Assembly: GCF_003259615.1 (NCBI RefSeq)
Contig: NZ_QLLR01000010.1
Coordinates: 1-64,000, forward strand
Direction of reading: 5' to 3'
DNA length: 64,000 nt
Origin: Pedobacter cryoconitis
Lineage (GTDB): Bacteria; Bacteroidota; Bacteroidia; Sphingobacteriales; Sphingobacteriaceae
Shown here: one piece after another, positions 53,452 to 61,943 of the stretch
Position numbering within the stretch: position 1 is the first letter of the stretch
How the letters are laid out: every line of letters starts with the position of its first letter
Position numbers and translations under genes: made by a program
Notes under the pieces: model-generated
Told to the model about the DNA's origin: nothing
The model's input: the letters and a program-made list of their open reading frames with translations, nothing else
The model's database searches: none

Positions 53452-53943
53452 TTAAGCTGTATGCAGTAAATGAGCCATTTTGATTGCTGTAATAGCTGCC
53501 TCATCACCTTTATTGCCATGTTTACCGCCAGATCTGTCTACAGCCTGTTGTAAATCATCTGTCGTCAATACACCAAAAATAACTGGTTTACTATATTTAA
53601 TACCTACTTGCGTTACCCCATTTGCTACCGCATTACAGATAAAATCAAAATGCCTGGTTTCTCCTTGTATGATACATCCAAGGCAGATTACTGCATCAAG
53701 ATCAGCATGTTTATTCAATAAGATTTCTGCTGCACCTGTCAATTCGAAACTTCCCGCAACAGCAAAAGAAGTGATGTTTTCTTCTTTAACGCCATGTTTT
53801 AAAAGTGTTTCTAATGCACCTTTATAAAGGCTGCCTGTTACTTCTGCATTCCATTCTGCAACTGCAATCGCAATTTTATAAGCTGCACCATCAGGAACAG
53901 TAGTATGAGAAAAGTCAGATAGGTTTTTTAATTGTGTTGCCAT
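53452..53943 (-). CDS. ribH: 6,7-dimethyl-8-ribityllumazine synthase
   Basis: A 163-aa enzyme of riboflavin synthesis that condenses the pyrimidinedione with butanone phosphate. KIAIAVAEWNAEVT, the AVAGSFELTGAAEIL substrate loop, CLGCIIQGETRHFDFI (catalytic His) and FGVLTTDDLQQAVDRSGGKHGNKGDEAAITAI are all present. The TAnnTTTG box lies 5 bases before the ATG. Other riboflavin genes are not adjacent. Confidence 0.96.
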   Translation of the reverse strand: MATQLKNLSDFSHTTVPDGAAYKIAIAVAEWNAEVTGSLYKGALETLLKHGVKEENITSFAVAGSFELTGAAEILLNKHADLDAVICLGCIIQGETRHFDFICNAVANGVTQVGIKYSKPVIFGVLTTDDLQQAVDRSGGKHGNKGDEAAITAIKMAHLLHTA

Positions 53944-53948
53944 GGTTG

Positions 53949-53956
53949 CAAAGATA
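53949..53956 (-). promoter_or_regulatory. -7 box five bases before the ribH start
   Basis: On the minus strand TATCTTTG is followed by CAACC and then the ribH ATG, predicting an mRNA with almost no leader. Confidence 0.5.
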
Positions 53957-53970
53957 AGTATTAAAACAAA

Positions 53971-53999
53971 AAAAAGGCCCGCATAAAATGCAGGCCTTT
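53971..53999 (-). terminator. Intrinsic terminator of the TPR-protein gene
   Basis: On the minus strand, AAAGGCC-T-GCAT pairs with ATGC-G-GGCCTTT around a short loop and is followed by a T-run, just past the stop of the TPR gene and before ribH. Confidence 0.8.
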
Positions 54000-54017
54000 G
54001 TCAAATAGTTGCAAAAT

Positions 54018-54689
54018 TTATTTTCCTTGTGCAGCAGTAACACGTGCAATATACTCGTCAATCATTGCAGCTTCCTGACTTGCAGGGAACTCATTTTTGA
54101 TTTTGTTGTAAGCGTCTTCTGCGTTTTTATAGTCTTTTTGTGATTCGTAAACTAAACCTAGTTTTTTAAGGAACAATGGAGAAGTAAACTTGTTGCTTGA
54201 TTTGTCAGCCGCTTTCTTGTAATAAGTAATCGCCTGGCTATAGTCTTTCAGCTCACTGTAAGCATCACCTAACATTCCTAATGCTAACGGATCTGCAACA
54301 GGGCTTCCTGTTTCTGAGTATTTACCTAAAACTTCAGTTGCTTTTTTGTATTCCCCTTTACGTAAATAAATTCCACCAAGGTAAAGGTTTGCTAAGTTCG
54401 CTGATTTGGTATTGTTGTATTCTTCAGCGATTTTTTCAAATCCAGGATAACCTGCGTCTCCGGTGATAGCTTTATTAGCCAGAGAATCTACCCCAACATA
54501 TTGTTCTGCTTTGTACATTTTTGCAGAAGCCTCTTCAGCTCTGCCCTTTAAATATACATTCTGATACCAAAAGTATATGATCACTAATACGATTACCGCT
54601 GCGGCAATGAACAAAAGGCTTTTAGAGTTTTCCTCTAAGAATGAACCTTTTTTAACGTTATGATTTACTTCTTTTTCTGTTGTGGACAT
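54018..54689 (-). CDS. Membrane-anchored TPR protein (YfgM-like)
   Basis: A 223-aa protein; the start at 54689 (MSTTEKEVNHNVKKGSFLEEN) is preferred to an upstream in-frame start nine codons earlier. One membrane helix is at about 25-46 (SLLFIAAAVIVLVIIYFWYQN). The outer domain has three to four TPR-like helical pairs (LYLGGIYLRKGEYKKATEVLGKY, ALGMLGDAYSELKDYSQAITYYKKAAD, LKKLGLVYESQKDYKNAEDAYNKIKNEFP). YfgM-type proteins assist Sec- and SurA-linked protein export, but this link is inferred from family resemblance. Confidence 0.82.
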   Translation of the reverse strand: MSTTEKEVNHNVKKGSFLEENSKSLLFIAAAVIVLVIIYFWYQNVYLKGRAEEASAKMYKAEQYVGVDSLANKAITGDAGYPGFEKIAEEYNNTKSANLANLYLGGIYLRKGEYKKATEVLGKYSETGSPVADPLALGMLGDAYSELKDYSQAITYYKKAADKSSNKFTSPLFLKKLGLVYESQKDYKNAEDAYNKIKNEFPASQEAAMIDEYIARVTAAQGK

Positions 54690-54713
54690 TTTATTTAAAA
54701 AAATTAAGGATTG

Positions 54714-54721
54714 CAAAAATA
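54714..54721 (-). promoter_or_regulatory. Putative -7 box of the TPR-protein gene
   Basis: On the minus strand TATTTTTG matches TAnnTTTG, 24 bases before the chosen start. Confidence 0.4.
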
Positions 54722-54868
54722 CATTTTTCGGTTAAAGTATCAACCTCTTTTTCAGTATTTAAATAAAAATTTTGATACTTACTGTTTTTCGAACCTCCTG
54801 AATTAGATGTGAATAGGATAATGATGAAACAAATCTGCGGATCAGCTTCTTTTAACAAAGCTAAACGG

Positions 54869-54876
54869 TAACTTTG
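54869..54876 (+). promoter_or_regulatory. Putative -7 box of recF
   Basis: TAACTTTG matches TAnnTTTG and lies 12 bases before the recF ATG at 54889. It overlaps an in-frame TTG at 54874, which argues that the true start is 54889. Confidence 0.45.
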
Positions 54877-54888
54877 CAGGCTCATACT

Positions 54889-55992
54889 ATGTGGTTAAAA
54901 AACATTACTCTGCTCAATTTCAAGAATTATTCTGATGCTGATTTACGGTTTTCAAAAACGGTGAACGCATTTATCGGGAATAATGGTGCCGGGAAGACCA
55001 ATTTGCTGGATGCTATCCACTATCTGTGCCTTTGTAAGAGCTATTTCAATCCGATTGACAGTCAGCAGATCAAAACTACGGAAGAACTTTTCATGATCCA
55101 GGGCGATTTCGACCGTCAGGAAAAAAATGAGAAGATCACCTGTGGTGTCAAGAAAAATCAGAAGAAGCAATTTAAGCGGAATAAAAAAGAATATGATAAG
55201 CTGGCCAGTCATATCGGTTTGTTTCCATTGGTCATGATTTCCCCCTATGATGTGACGATCATTATGGATGGAAGTGAAGAGCGCCGTAAGTTTATGGACA
55301 ATGTGATCTCTCAGACCGATTCGCAATACCTGGATGAGCTGATATTATACAACAGGCACCTGCTCAACAGAAATGCTTTGCTGAAACAGATTGCAACCAC
55401 CCGCCGTTATGATCCTGCTTTGCTCGAGATTTTTAATGAACAGCTGACCAGCTGCGGAGAGAAGATCTTTGCAAAGCGCAAGCAGTTTATGGTAGATTAT
55501 ATAGAACTGTTCAATAAATACTATCAATATCTCACAGAGGATGCAGAACAGGTCTGCTTAACTTATCAATCTCAGCTGAACGATACGCCTTTTGAAACCT
55601 TACTGCTTCAATCTGTAGAAAAGGATAAAGTACTCGAAAGAACGACTACCGGAATTCATAAAGATGACCTGATTTTCACGATCCGGGACATGCCTTTAAA
55701 GAAGTTTGGTTCACAAGGTCAGCAGAAATCTTTCCTGATCGCGTTGAAACTGGCACAATATGCTTACGTGGAAAAATATAAAGGCTTCAAACCTTTATTA
55801 TTATTAGATGATATTTTTGATAAGCTCGATGAACGCCGGATGCACAAACTGATGGAAATGGTTTCTCATCATGACTTCGGACAGATTTTTATTACCGATA
55901 CCGGAAAAGAAAGAGTGCTGAATATTTTCGATAAGATCAAAGTTCCCGTAACTTTATTTGAAGTAATCAACGGAGGGATACAACATGCGTAA
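54889..55992 (+). CDS. recF: DNA replication/repair protein RecF
   Basis: A 367-aa SMC-like ATPase that binds gapped DNA and helps RecO/RecR load RecA. MWLKNITLLNFKNYSDADLRFS and the Walker A FIGNNGAGKTNLLDAIHYL begin the protein; LLLLDDIFDKLDERRMHKLMEMV is Walker B and GSQGQQKSFLIALKLAQ the signature. The ATG at 54889 is used. A DUF721 gene overlaps its end by 8 bases, a conserved pairing. dnaA and dnaN are not adjacent. Confidence 0.95.
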   Translation: MWLKNITLLNFKNYSDADLRFSKTVNAFIGNNGAGKTNLLDAIHYLCLCKSYFNPIDSQQIKTTEELFMIQGDFDRQEKNEKITCGVKKNQKKQFKRNKKEYDKLASHIGLFPLVMISPYDVTIIMDGSEERRKFMDNVISQTDSQYLDELILYNRHLLNRNALLKQIATTRRYDPALLEIFNEQLTSCGEKIFAKRKQFMVDYIELFNKYYQYLTEDAEQVCLTYQSQLNDTPFETLLLQSVEKDKVLERTTTGIHKDDLIFTIRDMPLKKFGSQGQQKSFLIALKLAQYAYVEKYKGFKPLLLLDDIFDKLDERRMHKLMEMVSHHDFGQIFITDTGKERVLNIFDKIKVPVTLFEVINGGIQHA

Positions 55993-56275
55993 ACCTAATG
56001 ACATGACCCTGAAAGATGCCATTTCAAAAATGCTGTCTGTTTACAGGTTAAAAGGAAAATATGATGAAACAGGTGTGGTTGCTATGTGGCCTGAAATTAT
56101 GGGCAATGCAATTGGTAACCGGACCACGCAAATCTATATTGCACACAAGAAATTGTTTGTGCGGATTGAATCTTCGGTGATCAAAAATGAGCTGTTAATG
56201 GTAAGAACCGGCATCATCCAGAAACTGAATGAACGTGCCGGTTCAGAGGTCATCAATGAAATTGTATTCCTATAG
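55985..56275 (+). CDS. DUF721 (DciA-like) protein
   Basis: A 96-aa DUF721 protein. TLKDAISKMLSVYRLKGKYDETGVVAMWPEIMGNAIGNRTTQIYIAHKKLFVRIESSVIKNELLMVRTGIIQKLN is the family core (W-P-x-I-G/V region). Some members act as helicase-loading factors (DciA); in Bacteroidota the role is not established. It is translationally coupled to recF. Confidence 0.88.
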   Translation: MRKPNDMTLKDAISKMLSVYRLKGKYDETGVVAMWPEIMGNAIGNRTTQIYIAHKKLFVRIESSVIKNELLMVRTGIIQKLNERAGSEVINEIVFL

Positions 56276-56278
56276 GGA

Positions 56279-56464
56279 TTAGCCTTTACTTCCGCCACCA
56301 AATATCTTGCTGACTACCCATATAATAAGGGCAAGCACTACAACGACTACAATTATACCGGACCAGACTCCGGCCTTGAATATCCCCTCTATAAGTTGAC
56401 AGCTACTTAAAGTTGTCATGATCAGCGCTACAAATGCGAGTGGTAAATATCTTTTAATTTCCAT
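56279..56464 (-). CDS. Small lipoprotein with C-terminal membrane helix (61 aa)
   Basis: MEIKRYLPLAFVALIMTTLSS then Cys22 is a lipoprotein signal with lipobox LSSC. The mature part QLIEGIFKAGVWSGIIVVVVVLALIIWVVSKIFGGGSKG contains a second, strongly hydrophobic helix. Proteins of this type are widely conserved in Bacteroidota and of unknown function. It ends 3 bases after the stop of the convergent DUF721 gene. Confidence 0.8.
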   Translation of the reverse strand: MEIKRYLPLAFVALIMTTLSSCQLIEGIFKAGVWSGIIVVVVVLALIIWVVSKIFGGGSKG

Positions 56465-56520
56465 AGTGTGTTAATTTATTTAGTCACAACAAATCGTCTA
56501 TGAAATGGTTTTTAAAAATA

Positions 56521-57243
56521 TTATTTACCGTTTATTTTTAAGAATTCAACTTCAAAAATCAACATACTGTAAGGAGGGATTTCTTTTCCTGCCGGACGTT
56601 CACCGTAAGCTAATTGATAAGGGATAAAGAATTTATATTTCGAACCCGGAGACATCAGTTGTAAACCCTCTGTCCACCCTGGAATTACTCTGTTTACTGC
56701 AATCGAAAGTGGTTCTTTTCTATCATAAGAACTATCAAATTGTTTACCATCTAATAAAGTCCCTTTATAGTTGACCAGTACATTATCTGTAGCGGTTGGT
56801 TTTGGACCTTCGCCCGGTGTAATCACAATATATTGTAAACCGCTCGCTGTTTGTTTTACATTGGTTTGTTTCAGGTTGCCTTCCAGGAAGTTTTTTTCCT
56901 TAGCGATCTGTGGTGCATATTTTTCCATAGTAATTATTTTAAAAAGGTCTCCGATTGCTTTTTGAGCAGCCTGCTCGTTTAATAACGGTGTTTGTCCCTG
57001 AAAAGCATCTTTTAAGCCTTTAATCAGTAAATCGTAGTTTAATGTTTTAAGACCATTGGTCTTTAAGCCGGAACCCATAGAAATACCGAAAGCATAACTT
57101 GCTGAATCTGCAAGGCTGGTCATTCTTGCGGGAGCAGCTGCCGATTTTAAAGGTGCTTTTTTGGCTGCAGGCTTACGTTTAGTTTGTGCAGTTACTGCAT
57201 AACCGCAAAAAGGAATCAAAAGGGTAATAATTAATTTCTTCAT
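56521..57243 (-). CDS. Periplasmic FKBP-type peptidylprolyl isomerase (Mip-like)
   Basis: A 240-aa exported isomerase with signal peptide MKKLIITLLIPFCGYAVTAQ and a basic stretch. The N-terminal dimerisation domain (DSASYAFGISMGSGLKTNGLKTLNYDLLIKGLKDAF) precedes the FKBP domain at about 135-238 (LVNYKGTLLDGKQFDSSYDRKEPLSIAVNRVIPGWTEGLQLMSPGSKYKFFIPYQLAYGERPAGKEIPPYSMLIFEVEFL), with the key D, F, V-I, W and Y positions kept. Confidence 0.93.
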   Translation of the reverse strand: MKKLIITLLIPFCGYAVTAQTKRKPAAKKAPLKSAAAPARMTSLADSASYAFGISMGSGLKTNGLKTLNYDLLIKGLKDAFQGQTPLLNEQAAQKAIGDLFKIITMEKYAPQIAKEKNFLEGNLKQTNVKQTASGLQYIVITPGEGPKPTATDNVLVNYKGTLLDGKQFDSSYDRKEPLSIAVNRVIPGWTEGLQLMSPGSKYKFFIPYQLAYGERPAGKEIPPYSMLIFEVEFLKINGK

Positions 57244-57324
57244 CTTTAGAATTGGTTCAATGTTGTCGTAACGAAAATAAGCACCCCATAAGAGTGCTTA
57301 TTTTATAATTTTATTCAGCAAAAA

Positions 57325-57744
57325 TTAGAAACGTTCAGCAGCAGTGAAGAAGAAATCTCCTTCGATTGCAGCGTTCTCATCCGAATCAGATCCGTGAACA
57401 GCATTCGCATCGATAGATTTAGCATATTTTTGACGGATAGTACCTTCCGCTGCATCAGCAGGGTTAGTAGCACCGATTAATTTTCTGAAATCTTCAATAG
57501 CGTTGTCTTTTTCAAGAATAGCAGCTACGATAGGTCCTGAAGACATGAAGCTAACTAAATCACCATAAAATGGACGATCTTTGTGTACTTCATAGAATTT
57601 ACCAGCAGTTTCAGCTGTTAATTTAGTGTATTTTAAAGCAATGATTTTGAAACCAGCAGCAGTAATGTCATTGATAATTGCTCCGATATGTCCATTTGCA
57701 ACTGCATCTGGCTTAATCATTGTAAATGTTCTGTTTGTAGTCAT
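57325..57744 (-). CDS. ndk: Nucleoside diphosphate kinase
   Basis: A 139-aa enzyme that equalises NTP and dNTP pools by phosphate transfer through a His. [20 protein letters not shown] is the start, and [12 protein letters not shown] the active-site His motif. Length and order are standard. The TAnnTTTG box on the minus strand (57764-57771) lies 19 bases before the start. Confidence 0.96.
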   Translation of the reverse strand: MTTNRTFTMIKPDAVANGHIGAIINDITAAGFKIIALKYTKLTAETAGKFYEVHKDRPFYGDLVSFMSSGPIVAAILEKDNAIEDFRKLIGATNPADAAEGTIRQKYAKSIDANAVHGSDSDENAAIEGDFFFTAAERF

Positions 57745-57763
57745 CTTTGTGTTATTTATTTTG

Positions 57764-57771
57764 CAAAATTA
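57764..57771 (-). promoter_or_regulatory. Putative -7 box of ndk
   Basis: On the minus strand TAATTTTG matches TAnnTTTG, 19 bases before the ndk ATG. Confidence 0.42.
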
Positions 57772-57874
57772 CATTTTCTATAGTTAATATTAAAGCGCTA
57801 AATAAAAGAAGACTTTAGAAAATTGTTCAGGCGCATCTGATTAAAATTAAACAGCTTCCTATTTATTAAATTAT

Positions 57875-57882
57875 TAGATTTG
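57875..57882 (+). promoter_or_regulatory. Putative -7 box of the DHH phosphoesterase gene
   Basis: TAGATTTG matches TAnnTTTG, 11 bases before the ATG at 57894, giving a predicted leader of only a few bases. Confidence 0.45.
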
Positions 57883-57893
57883 CAGCGAAAACT

Positions 57894-58904
57894 ATGCTAT
57901 CCCTTTCCCAACTCAAAACATTGCTGGCAACGCCGCAGAAAATTGTAATTACTACACACCATAAACCTGATGGCGATGCTATGGGCTCTTCTTTGGGCTT
58001 ATACGCATATCTGATCCAGAAAGGACATCATGTAACCGTAATTACCCCAACAGATTATCCGTATTTCTTACACTGGTTACCAAATAACTCTGATGTAATG
58101 ATTTATACAGAAGCCAAAGAAGAAGCAGAGCAATTAGTTGCTGATGCTGCGCTTGTATTCTGTCTGGACTTTAATACCCTGAGCCGCATTAACGAGCTTG
58201 GCGAAGTAATCCGGAATTCATCTGCCTATAAAATCATGATTGATCATCACCTTGATCCGGAAGATTTTGATGATTACAGACATTGGAGTATCAATGCTTG
58301 TGCAGCGGCCCAGCTGGTTTACGACTTTATTGTCAATGAACTGAAAGATGGTGAGCTGATGAACAAAGACATTGCTACTTGTTTATATACCGGTATTATG
58401 ACCGATTCAGGTTCATTCCGTTTTCCTTCCGCAACTTCTACAGTTTACCGTATTGGTGCTGATTTGATTGATGCAGGAGCAGAACACTGGCGTATTCATC
58501 AATTGGTTTATGACAATGCCACAGAAAACCGTTTGCGTTTCCTTGGAAACTGTCTGACCAATAAACTGGAAATCATCAGAGAATTTAATACTGCTATTAT
58601 TTCAGTGACAGCCGAAGAACTTAAACGCTTCAGCATCGTTACTGGTGATACAGAGGGTATTGTAAACTATGCACTTTCCATCAATGGAATTAAATTAGCA
58701 GCCTTTATCATTGAAAGAACAGATAAAGTTAAATTATCTTTGCGTTCAACGGGTGATTTTCCTGCGAATGAGATTTGTAAGAAGTTTTTCAATGGTGGCG
58801 GGCATAGAAATGCAGCTGGCGGATACTCTGATTTGAACCTGGAAGATACGATTGCATACTTTAAATCTATTATACCGGAGTATAAAACACAATTATTGCA
58901 GTAA
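57894..58904 (+). CDS. DHH/DHHA1 phosphoesterase (NrnA-like oligoribonuclease / pAp phosphatase)
   Basis: A 336-aa cytoplasmic phosphoesterase. Metal motifs are THHKPDGDAMGSSLGL, VFCLDFNTL, MIDHHLDPEDF (DHH) and GIMTDSGSFRF. The C-terminal DHHA1 domain ends NGGGHRNAAGG. It most likely degrades nanoRNA and/or dephosphorylates 3'-phosphoadenosine 5'-phosphate. DHH relatives of the GdpP group also cut c-di-AMP or pApA, which is of interest given the DAC-like protein at 5797-6939, but this is only a possibility. Confidence 0.9.
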   Translation: MLSLSQLKTLLATPQKIVITTHHKPDGDAMGSSLGLYAYLIQKGHHVTVITPTDYPYFLHWLPNNSDVMIYTEAKEEAEQLVADAALVFCLDFNTLSRINELGEVIRNSSAYKIMIDHHLDPEDFDDYRHWSINACAAAQLVYDFIVNELKDGELMNKDIATCLYTGIMTDSGSFRFPSATSTVYRIGADLIDAGAEHWRIHQLVYDNATENRLRFLGNCLTNKLEIIREFNTAIISVTAEELKRFSIVTGDTEGIVNYALSINGIKLAAFIIERTDKVKLSLRSTGDFPANEICKKFFNGGGHRNAAGGYSDLNLEDTIAYFKSIIPEYKTQLLQ

Positions 58905-58926
58905 TTAATTTAAAGTTTGCTTAAAC

Positions 58927-58956
58927 TTGCTTTTTGTAAGCGTCTGTTTAAATTTG
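58927..58956 (+). promoter_or_regulatory. Promoter of the FKBP lipoprotein gene
   Basis: TTG (58927-58929), 19 bases, then TAAATTTG (58949-58956). It predicts a leader of about 105 bases before the ATG at 59071. Confidence 0.65.
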
Positions 58957-59070
58957 GACTCTAAAAGAAAAAACAAACAAATAAAATGGAACGTAAGGCG
59001 GAGATTGTATAAATTGCAGTAAAGCTGAAGCGTGCTTCATGAAATTAAAATAAAACACAATAAATCTAAA

Positions 59071-60063
59071 ATGAAAAAAACATTAGTAATTCTTTTTGCC
59101 GCTACACTTGGTTTAGCAGCTTGTAACAACTTCAAAAAAGGTCCGGGAGGCCTGATGTACACGATCCACAAGACTGAAGGAAAAGACAAAATCGTTGAAG
59201 GTGATATTATCAAAATCAATGCAATCCAGAAAACTGAGAAAGATTCAGTAACCAGCAGTACTTATGATATTCAGCAACCAGCTGTATTCCCTGTATCTAA
59301 AAAACAATGGGCAGGAGATATCTCTGACGCTTTAATGTTATTAGCAGAAGGCGATAGTGCTACTTTCAAAATTGACCTGGATTCAATGGCTAAATATTCA
59401 AACCAGCCAAAACCAGCTACTCAAAAAGATAAATACATGGTTTTCACTGTGAAAATCGAAAAAGTAATGCACAAAGCTAAAGGTGAAGCGGATTCAACTT
59501 TCCAGAAAAAAGCTACTGAGTTTTTCCAGAAAGATTTCCAGGCTACAGTTGCTAAACATAAAGCTGCTGAAGCAGGTAAAATCAAAAACTTTATCGAAGA
59601 CAATAAACTAAAAGTACAAACTACTGCTTCTGGTTTACAATATGTAATTACAGCTCCTGGTGATGCACAAAGAGCTACACCTACAGATACTTTAATGGTA
59701 AATTACACTGGTAAATTACTAACTAAAAAATCTGATGGTAAAGAAAGCATTTTTGATACAAGTATCGAAAAAGTAGCTAAAGAATCAGGTAAATTCAATG
59801 CAATGGCACAATACGGCCCACGTCCATTTACTATTGGAAGAGCAATTCCAGGATTTGACGAAGGTTTGAAGTTAATTGGTAAAGGTGGAAAAATCACTTT
59901 AATCATTCCTTCGAAACTGGCTTACGGTGAAGGTGGAATGCCACAAGGCGGTATCACTCCATTCTCTCCATTGTCTTTTGATGTTGAAATTACTGACATC
60001 AAAAAACCTACAGGTGCACCTGCAGCTGCAGCGCCGGTTATGGCTCCTGCTGCTAAAAAATAA
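59071..60063 (+). CDS. FKBP-type peptidylprolyl isomerase lipoprotein
   Basis: A 330-aa lipoprotein. The ATG at 59071 is chosen because MKKTLVILFAATLGLAAC has a lipobox (LAAC), while an upstream in-frame ATG would add a non-signal extension. The N-terminal ~150 residues resemble a degenerate FKBP-like domain (GDIIKINAIQKTEKDSV ... ALMLLAEGDSATFKIDLDSM), followed by a full FKBP domain (LMVNYTGKLL ... RPFTIGRAIPGFDEGLKLIGKGGKITLIIPSKLAYGEGG). The C-terminus is Ala/Pro-rich. It probably acts in the periplasm from an envelope anchor. Confidence 0.92.
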   Translation: MKKTLVILFAATLGLAACNNFKKGPGGLMYTIHKTEGKDKIVEGDIIKINAIQKTEKDSVTSSTYDIQQPAVFPVSKKQWAGDISDALMLLAEGDSATFKIDLDSMAKYSNQPKPATQKDKYMVFTVKIEKVMHKAKGEADSTFQKKATEFFQKDFQATVAKHKAAEAGKIKNFIEDNKLKVQTTASGLQYVITAPGDAQRATPTDTLMVNYTGKLLTKKSDGKESIFDTSIEKVAKESGKFNAMAQYGPRPFTIGRAIPGFDEGLKLIGKGGKITLIIPSKLAYGEGGMPQGGITPFSPLSFDVEITDIKKPTGAPAAAAPVMAPAAKK

Positions 60064-60086
60064 TTTTGATTTTAATCAAACGTATA

Positions 60087-60118
60087 AAACCCTGTCCGGT
60101 AATCCGGACAGGGTTTTT
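60087..60118 (+). terminator. Intrinsic terminator of the FKBP lipoprotein gene
   Basis: A perfect 14-base stem (AAAACCCTGTCCGG and its complement) with loop TAAT and an extended T-run, 23 bases past the stop codon. Confidence 0.92.
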
Positions 60119-60122
60119 TTAT

Positions 60123-60130
60123 TAACTTTG
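60123..60130 (+). promoter_or_regulatory. -7 box four bases before the tatD start
   Basis: TAACTTTG is followed by TTTT and then the ATG at 60135. It directly follows the upstream terminator, so its -33 region would lie within that hairpin; the match could be chance, but the spacing repeats that of padR, tilS and lipA. Confidence 0.42.
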
Positions 60131-60134
60131 TTTT

Positions 60135-60902
60135 ATGTTTTTAACCGATACGCATACGCATTTGTATTACGAAACGGAGGAAGAAAAACAGGCGCTGCTT
60201 TTTCAGCGCTGTTTCGAAAATAGAATAGACCGTTTATTCCTTCCTAATGTTGATATATCTTCCATCGCAAAGATCGATGATCTGGTCAGGAAGTATCCTG
60301 ATAATTGTTTTGCAATGGCAGGTCTGCATCCTTGTGAGGTCAAAGAAGGCTATCAGGAAGTACTGAAAGAAATTCATCAAAGCATTGAAGGCAGAAAGAT
60401 TTACGCCATCGGCGAGATCGGTATTGACCTTTACTGGGATAAAACTACTTTAGGTATACAGCAAGATGCTTTTTATGAACAGATCAGATGGGCTAAGGAA
60501 TTAAAGCTTCCGATAGTGATTCATTGCAGGGAAGCTTTTGATGAAGTCTTTGAAGTACTCGAAGCAGAAAAAGGAGAGGATCTGAGGGGAATTCTTCACT
60601 GTTTTACCGGCAATCTGGAACAAGCACAAAGAACTATTGAATTAGGTTTCTATTTAGGAATAGGTGGTGTGGTTACTTACAAAAAGGCTGGCCTGGACGA
60701 AGTACTTTCACATATTGATCTGGAACACCTGGTACTGGAAACAGATTCACCCTATCTTGCACCAGTACCTTACAGAGGTAAACCAAACGAAAGCAGCTAC
60801 CTGGTACATATTGCACAGAAAGTTGCTGACATTTACCATATCCCTGTAGAAAAAGTAGCAGAAGTAACTACAGCTAATTCTATCAAAATATTTAACGTCT
60901 AG
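60135..60902 (+). CDS. tatD: TatD family metal-dependent hydrolase
   Basis: A 255-aa TIM-barrel hydrolase, a DNase/3'-5' exonuclease in characterised members. Metal-site motifs are FLTDTHTHLYY (H-x-H), GEIGIDLYW (Glu), PIVIHCREAF (His), ILHCFTG (His) and ETDSPYLAP (Asp). It begins a probable operon: ansA starts 6 bases after its stop. Confidence 0.92.
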   Translation: MFLTDTHTHLYYETEEEKQALLFQRCFENRIDRLFLPNVDISSIAKIDDLVRKYPDNCFAMAGLHPCEVKEGYQEVLKEIHQSIEGRKIYAIGEIGIDLYWDKTTLGIQQDAFYEQIRWAKELKLPIVIHCREAFDEVFEVLEAEKGEDLRGILHCFTGNLEQAQRTIELGFYLGIGGVVTYKKAGLDEVLSHIDLEHLVLETDSPYLAPVPYRGKPNESSYLVHIAQKVADIYHIPVEKVAEVTTANSIKIFNV

Positions 60903-60908
60903 CTTTAC

Positions 60909-61925
60909 ATGACAAAAATTCTCATTATCTATACAGGTGGAACGATCGGTATGGTTAACAACCCGCTGACGGGTTCATTAATTCCTTTTGACTTTGAACA
61001 GATCCAGCAGAATGTACCTGAACTGGCCCGTTTGAATTATCATTTGTCGGTGCACTCTTTTGACCCCATTCTGGATTCTTCCAACATGGACCCCATTATC
61101 TGGGCTGAGCTGGCCAGGATTATTGAAGACACCTATAATGATTATGATGGATTTGTTGTGCTGCATGGCTCTGACACGATGGCTTATACGGCCTCTGCGC
61201 TCAGCTTTATGCTGAAGAACCTGTCTAAACCAGTCGTATTGACCGGCTCGCAGCTGCCGATCGGAGAAATCCGGACAGATGCCAAGGAGAACTTAATTAC
61301 TGCCCTTGAAATTGTTGCGACTAAAATAAATGGGGTGGCTATGGTTCCTGAAGTTTGTATTTATTTCGACTATCAGCTGTTCCGCGGAAACCGTTCTATC
61401 AAGTATAATTCAGAGAAATTCGAAGCCTTTCAATCGCCAAACTATCATATTCTGGCAGAAGCAGGTGTGAGTCTTTCTTTTTATACGAATTATATTCACG
61501 ATCTTCCGCAAGAACCTTTAGTGGTACAGTCGAATTTCAATGCTAATATCGGGGTGCTGAAATTATATCCGGGTATTACCCCGCAGGCTGTTCAGGCAAT
61601 TACCACATCTTCTGTAGATGCGATTGTGCTGGAAACCTTCGGATCAGGCAATACAACGACTGCGCCATGGTTTATTGACAGTTTGCAAGCTGCCATAGAT
61701 CAGGGTAAACTGATTGTTGATATTTCACAATGTCAGGGTGGGTCAGTTGAACTGGGCAAGTATGAAACGAGTAAAAAACTACAACAAATGGGTATTATCA
61801 GCGGTTTTGATATGACATTTGAGGCGACCGTGACCAAGCTAATGTACTTGATGGGTCAAAATCTTACAAATACTGAAATTGCAAGCCTAATGGAGCAATC
61901 TTTGCGCGGTGAGTTAACAGCGTAA
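60909..61925 (+). CDS. ansA: Type I L-asparaginase
   Basis: A 338-aa cytoplasmic amidohydrolase that converts asparagine to aspartate and ammonia. ILIIYTGGTIGM carries the first nucleophile Thr, DGFVVLHGSDTMAYTASALSFML the second Thr block (Ser in place of the usual Thr in HG-T/S-DT), and QLPIGEIRTDAKEN the Lys-side pocket. No signal peptide, consistent with type I. It is in the tatD - ansA - MBL-rhodanese - ypdA run. Confidence 0.93.
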   Translation: MTKILIIYTGGTIGMVNNPLTGSLIPFDFEQIQQNVPELARLNYHLSVHSFDPILDSSNMDPIIWAELARIIEDTYNDYDGFVVLHGSDTMAYTASALSFMLKNLSKPVVLTGSQLPIGEIRTDAKENLITALEIVATKINGVAMVPEVCIYFDYQLFRGNRSIKYNSEKFEAFQSPNYHILAEAGVSLSFYTNYIHDLPQEPLVVQSNFNANIGVLKLYPGITPQAVQAITTSSVDAIVLETFGSGNTTTAPWFIDSLQAAIDQGKLIVDISQCQGGSVELGKYETSKKLQQMGIISGFDMTFEATVTKLMYLMGQNLTNTEIASLMEQSLRGELTA

Positions 61926-61943
61926 TATAAAAACATATTCTAT

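Noticed and set aside
53281..53469. Plus-strand frame of 62 codons between ytxJ and ribH
   Set aside because: It is antisense to the small lipoprotein gene, has no signal or domain, and runs into ribH's 3' end.
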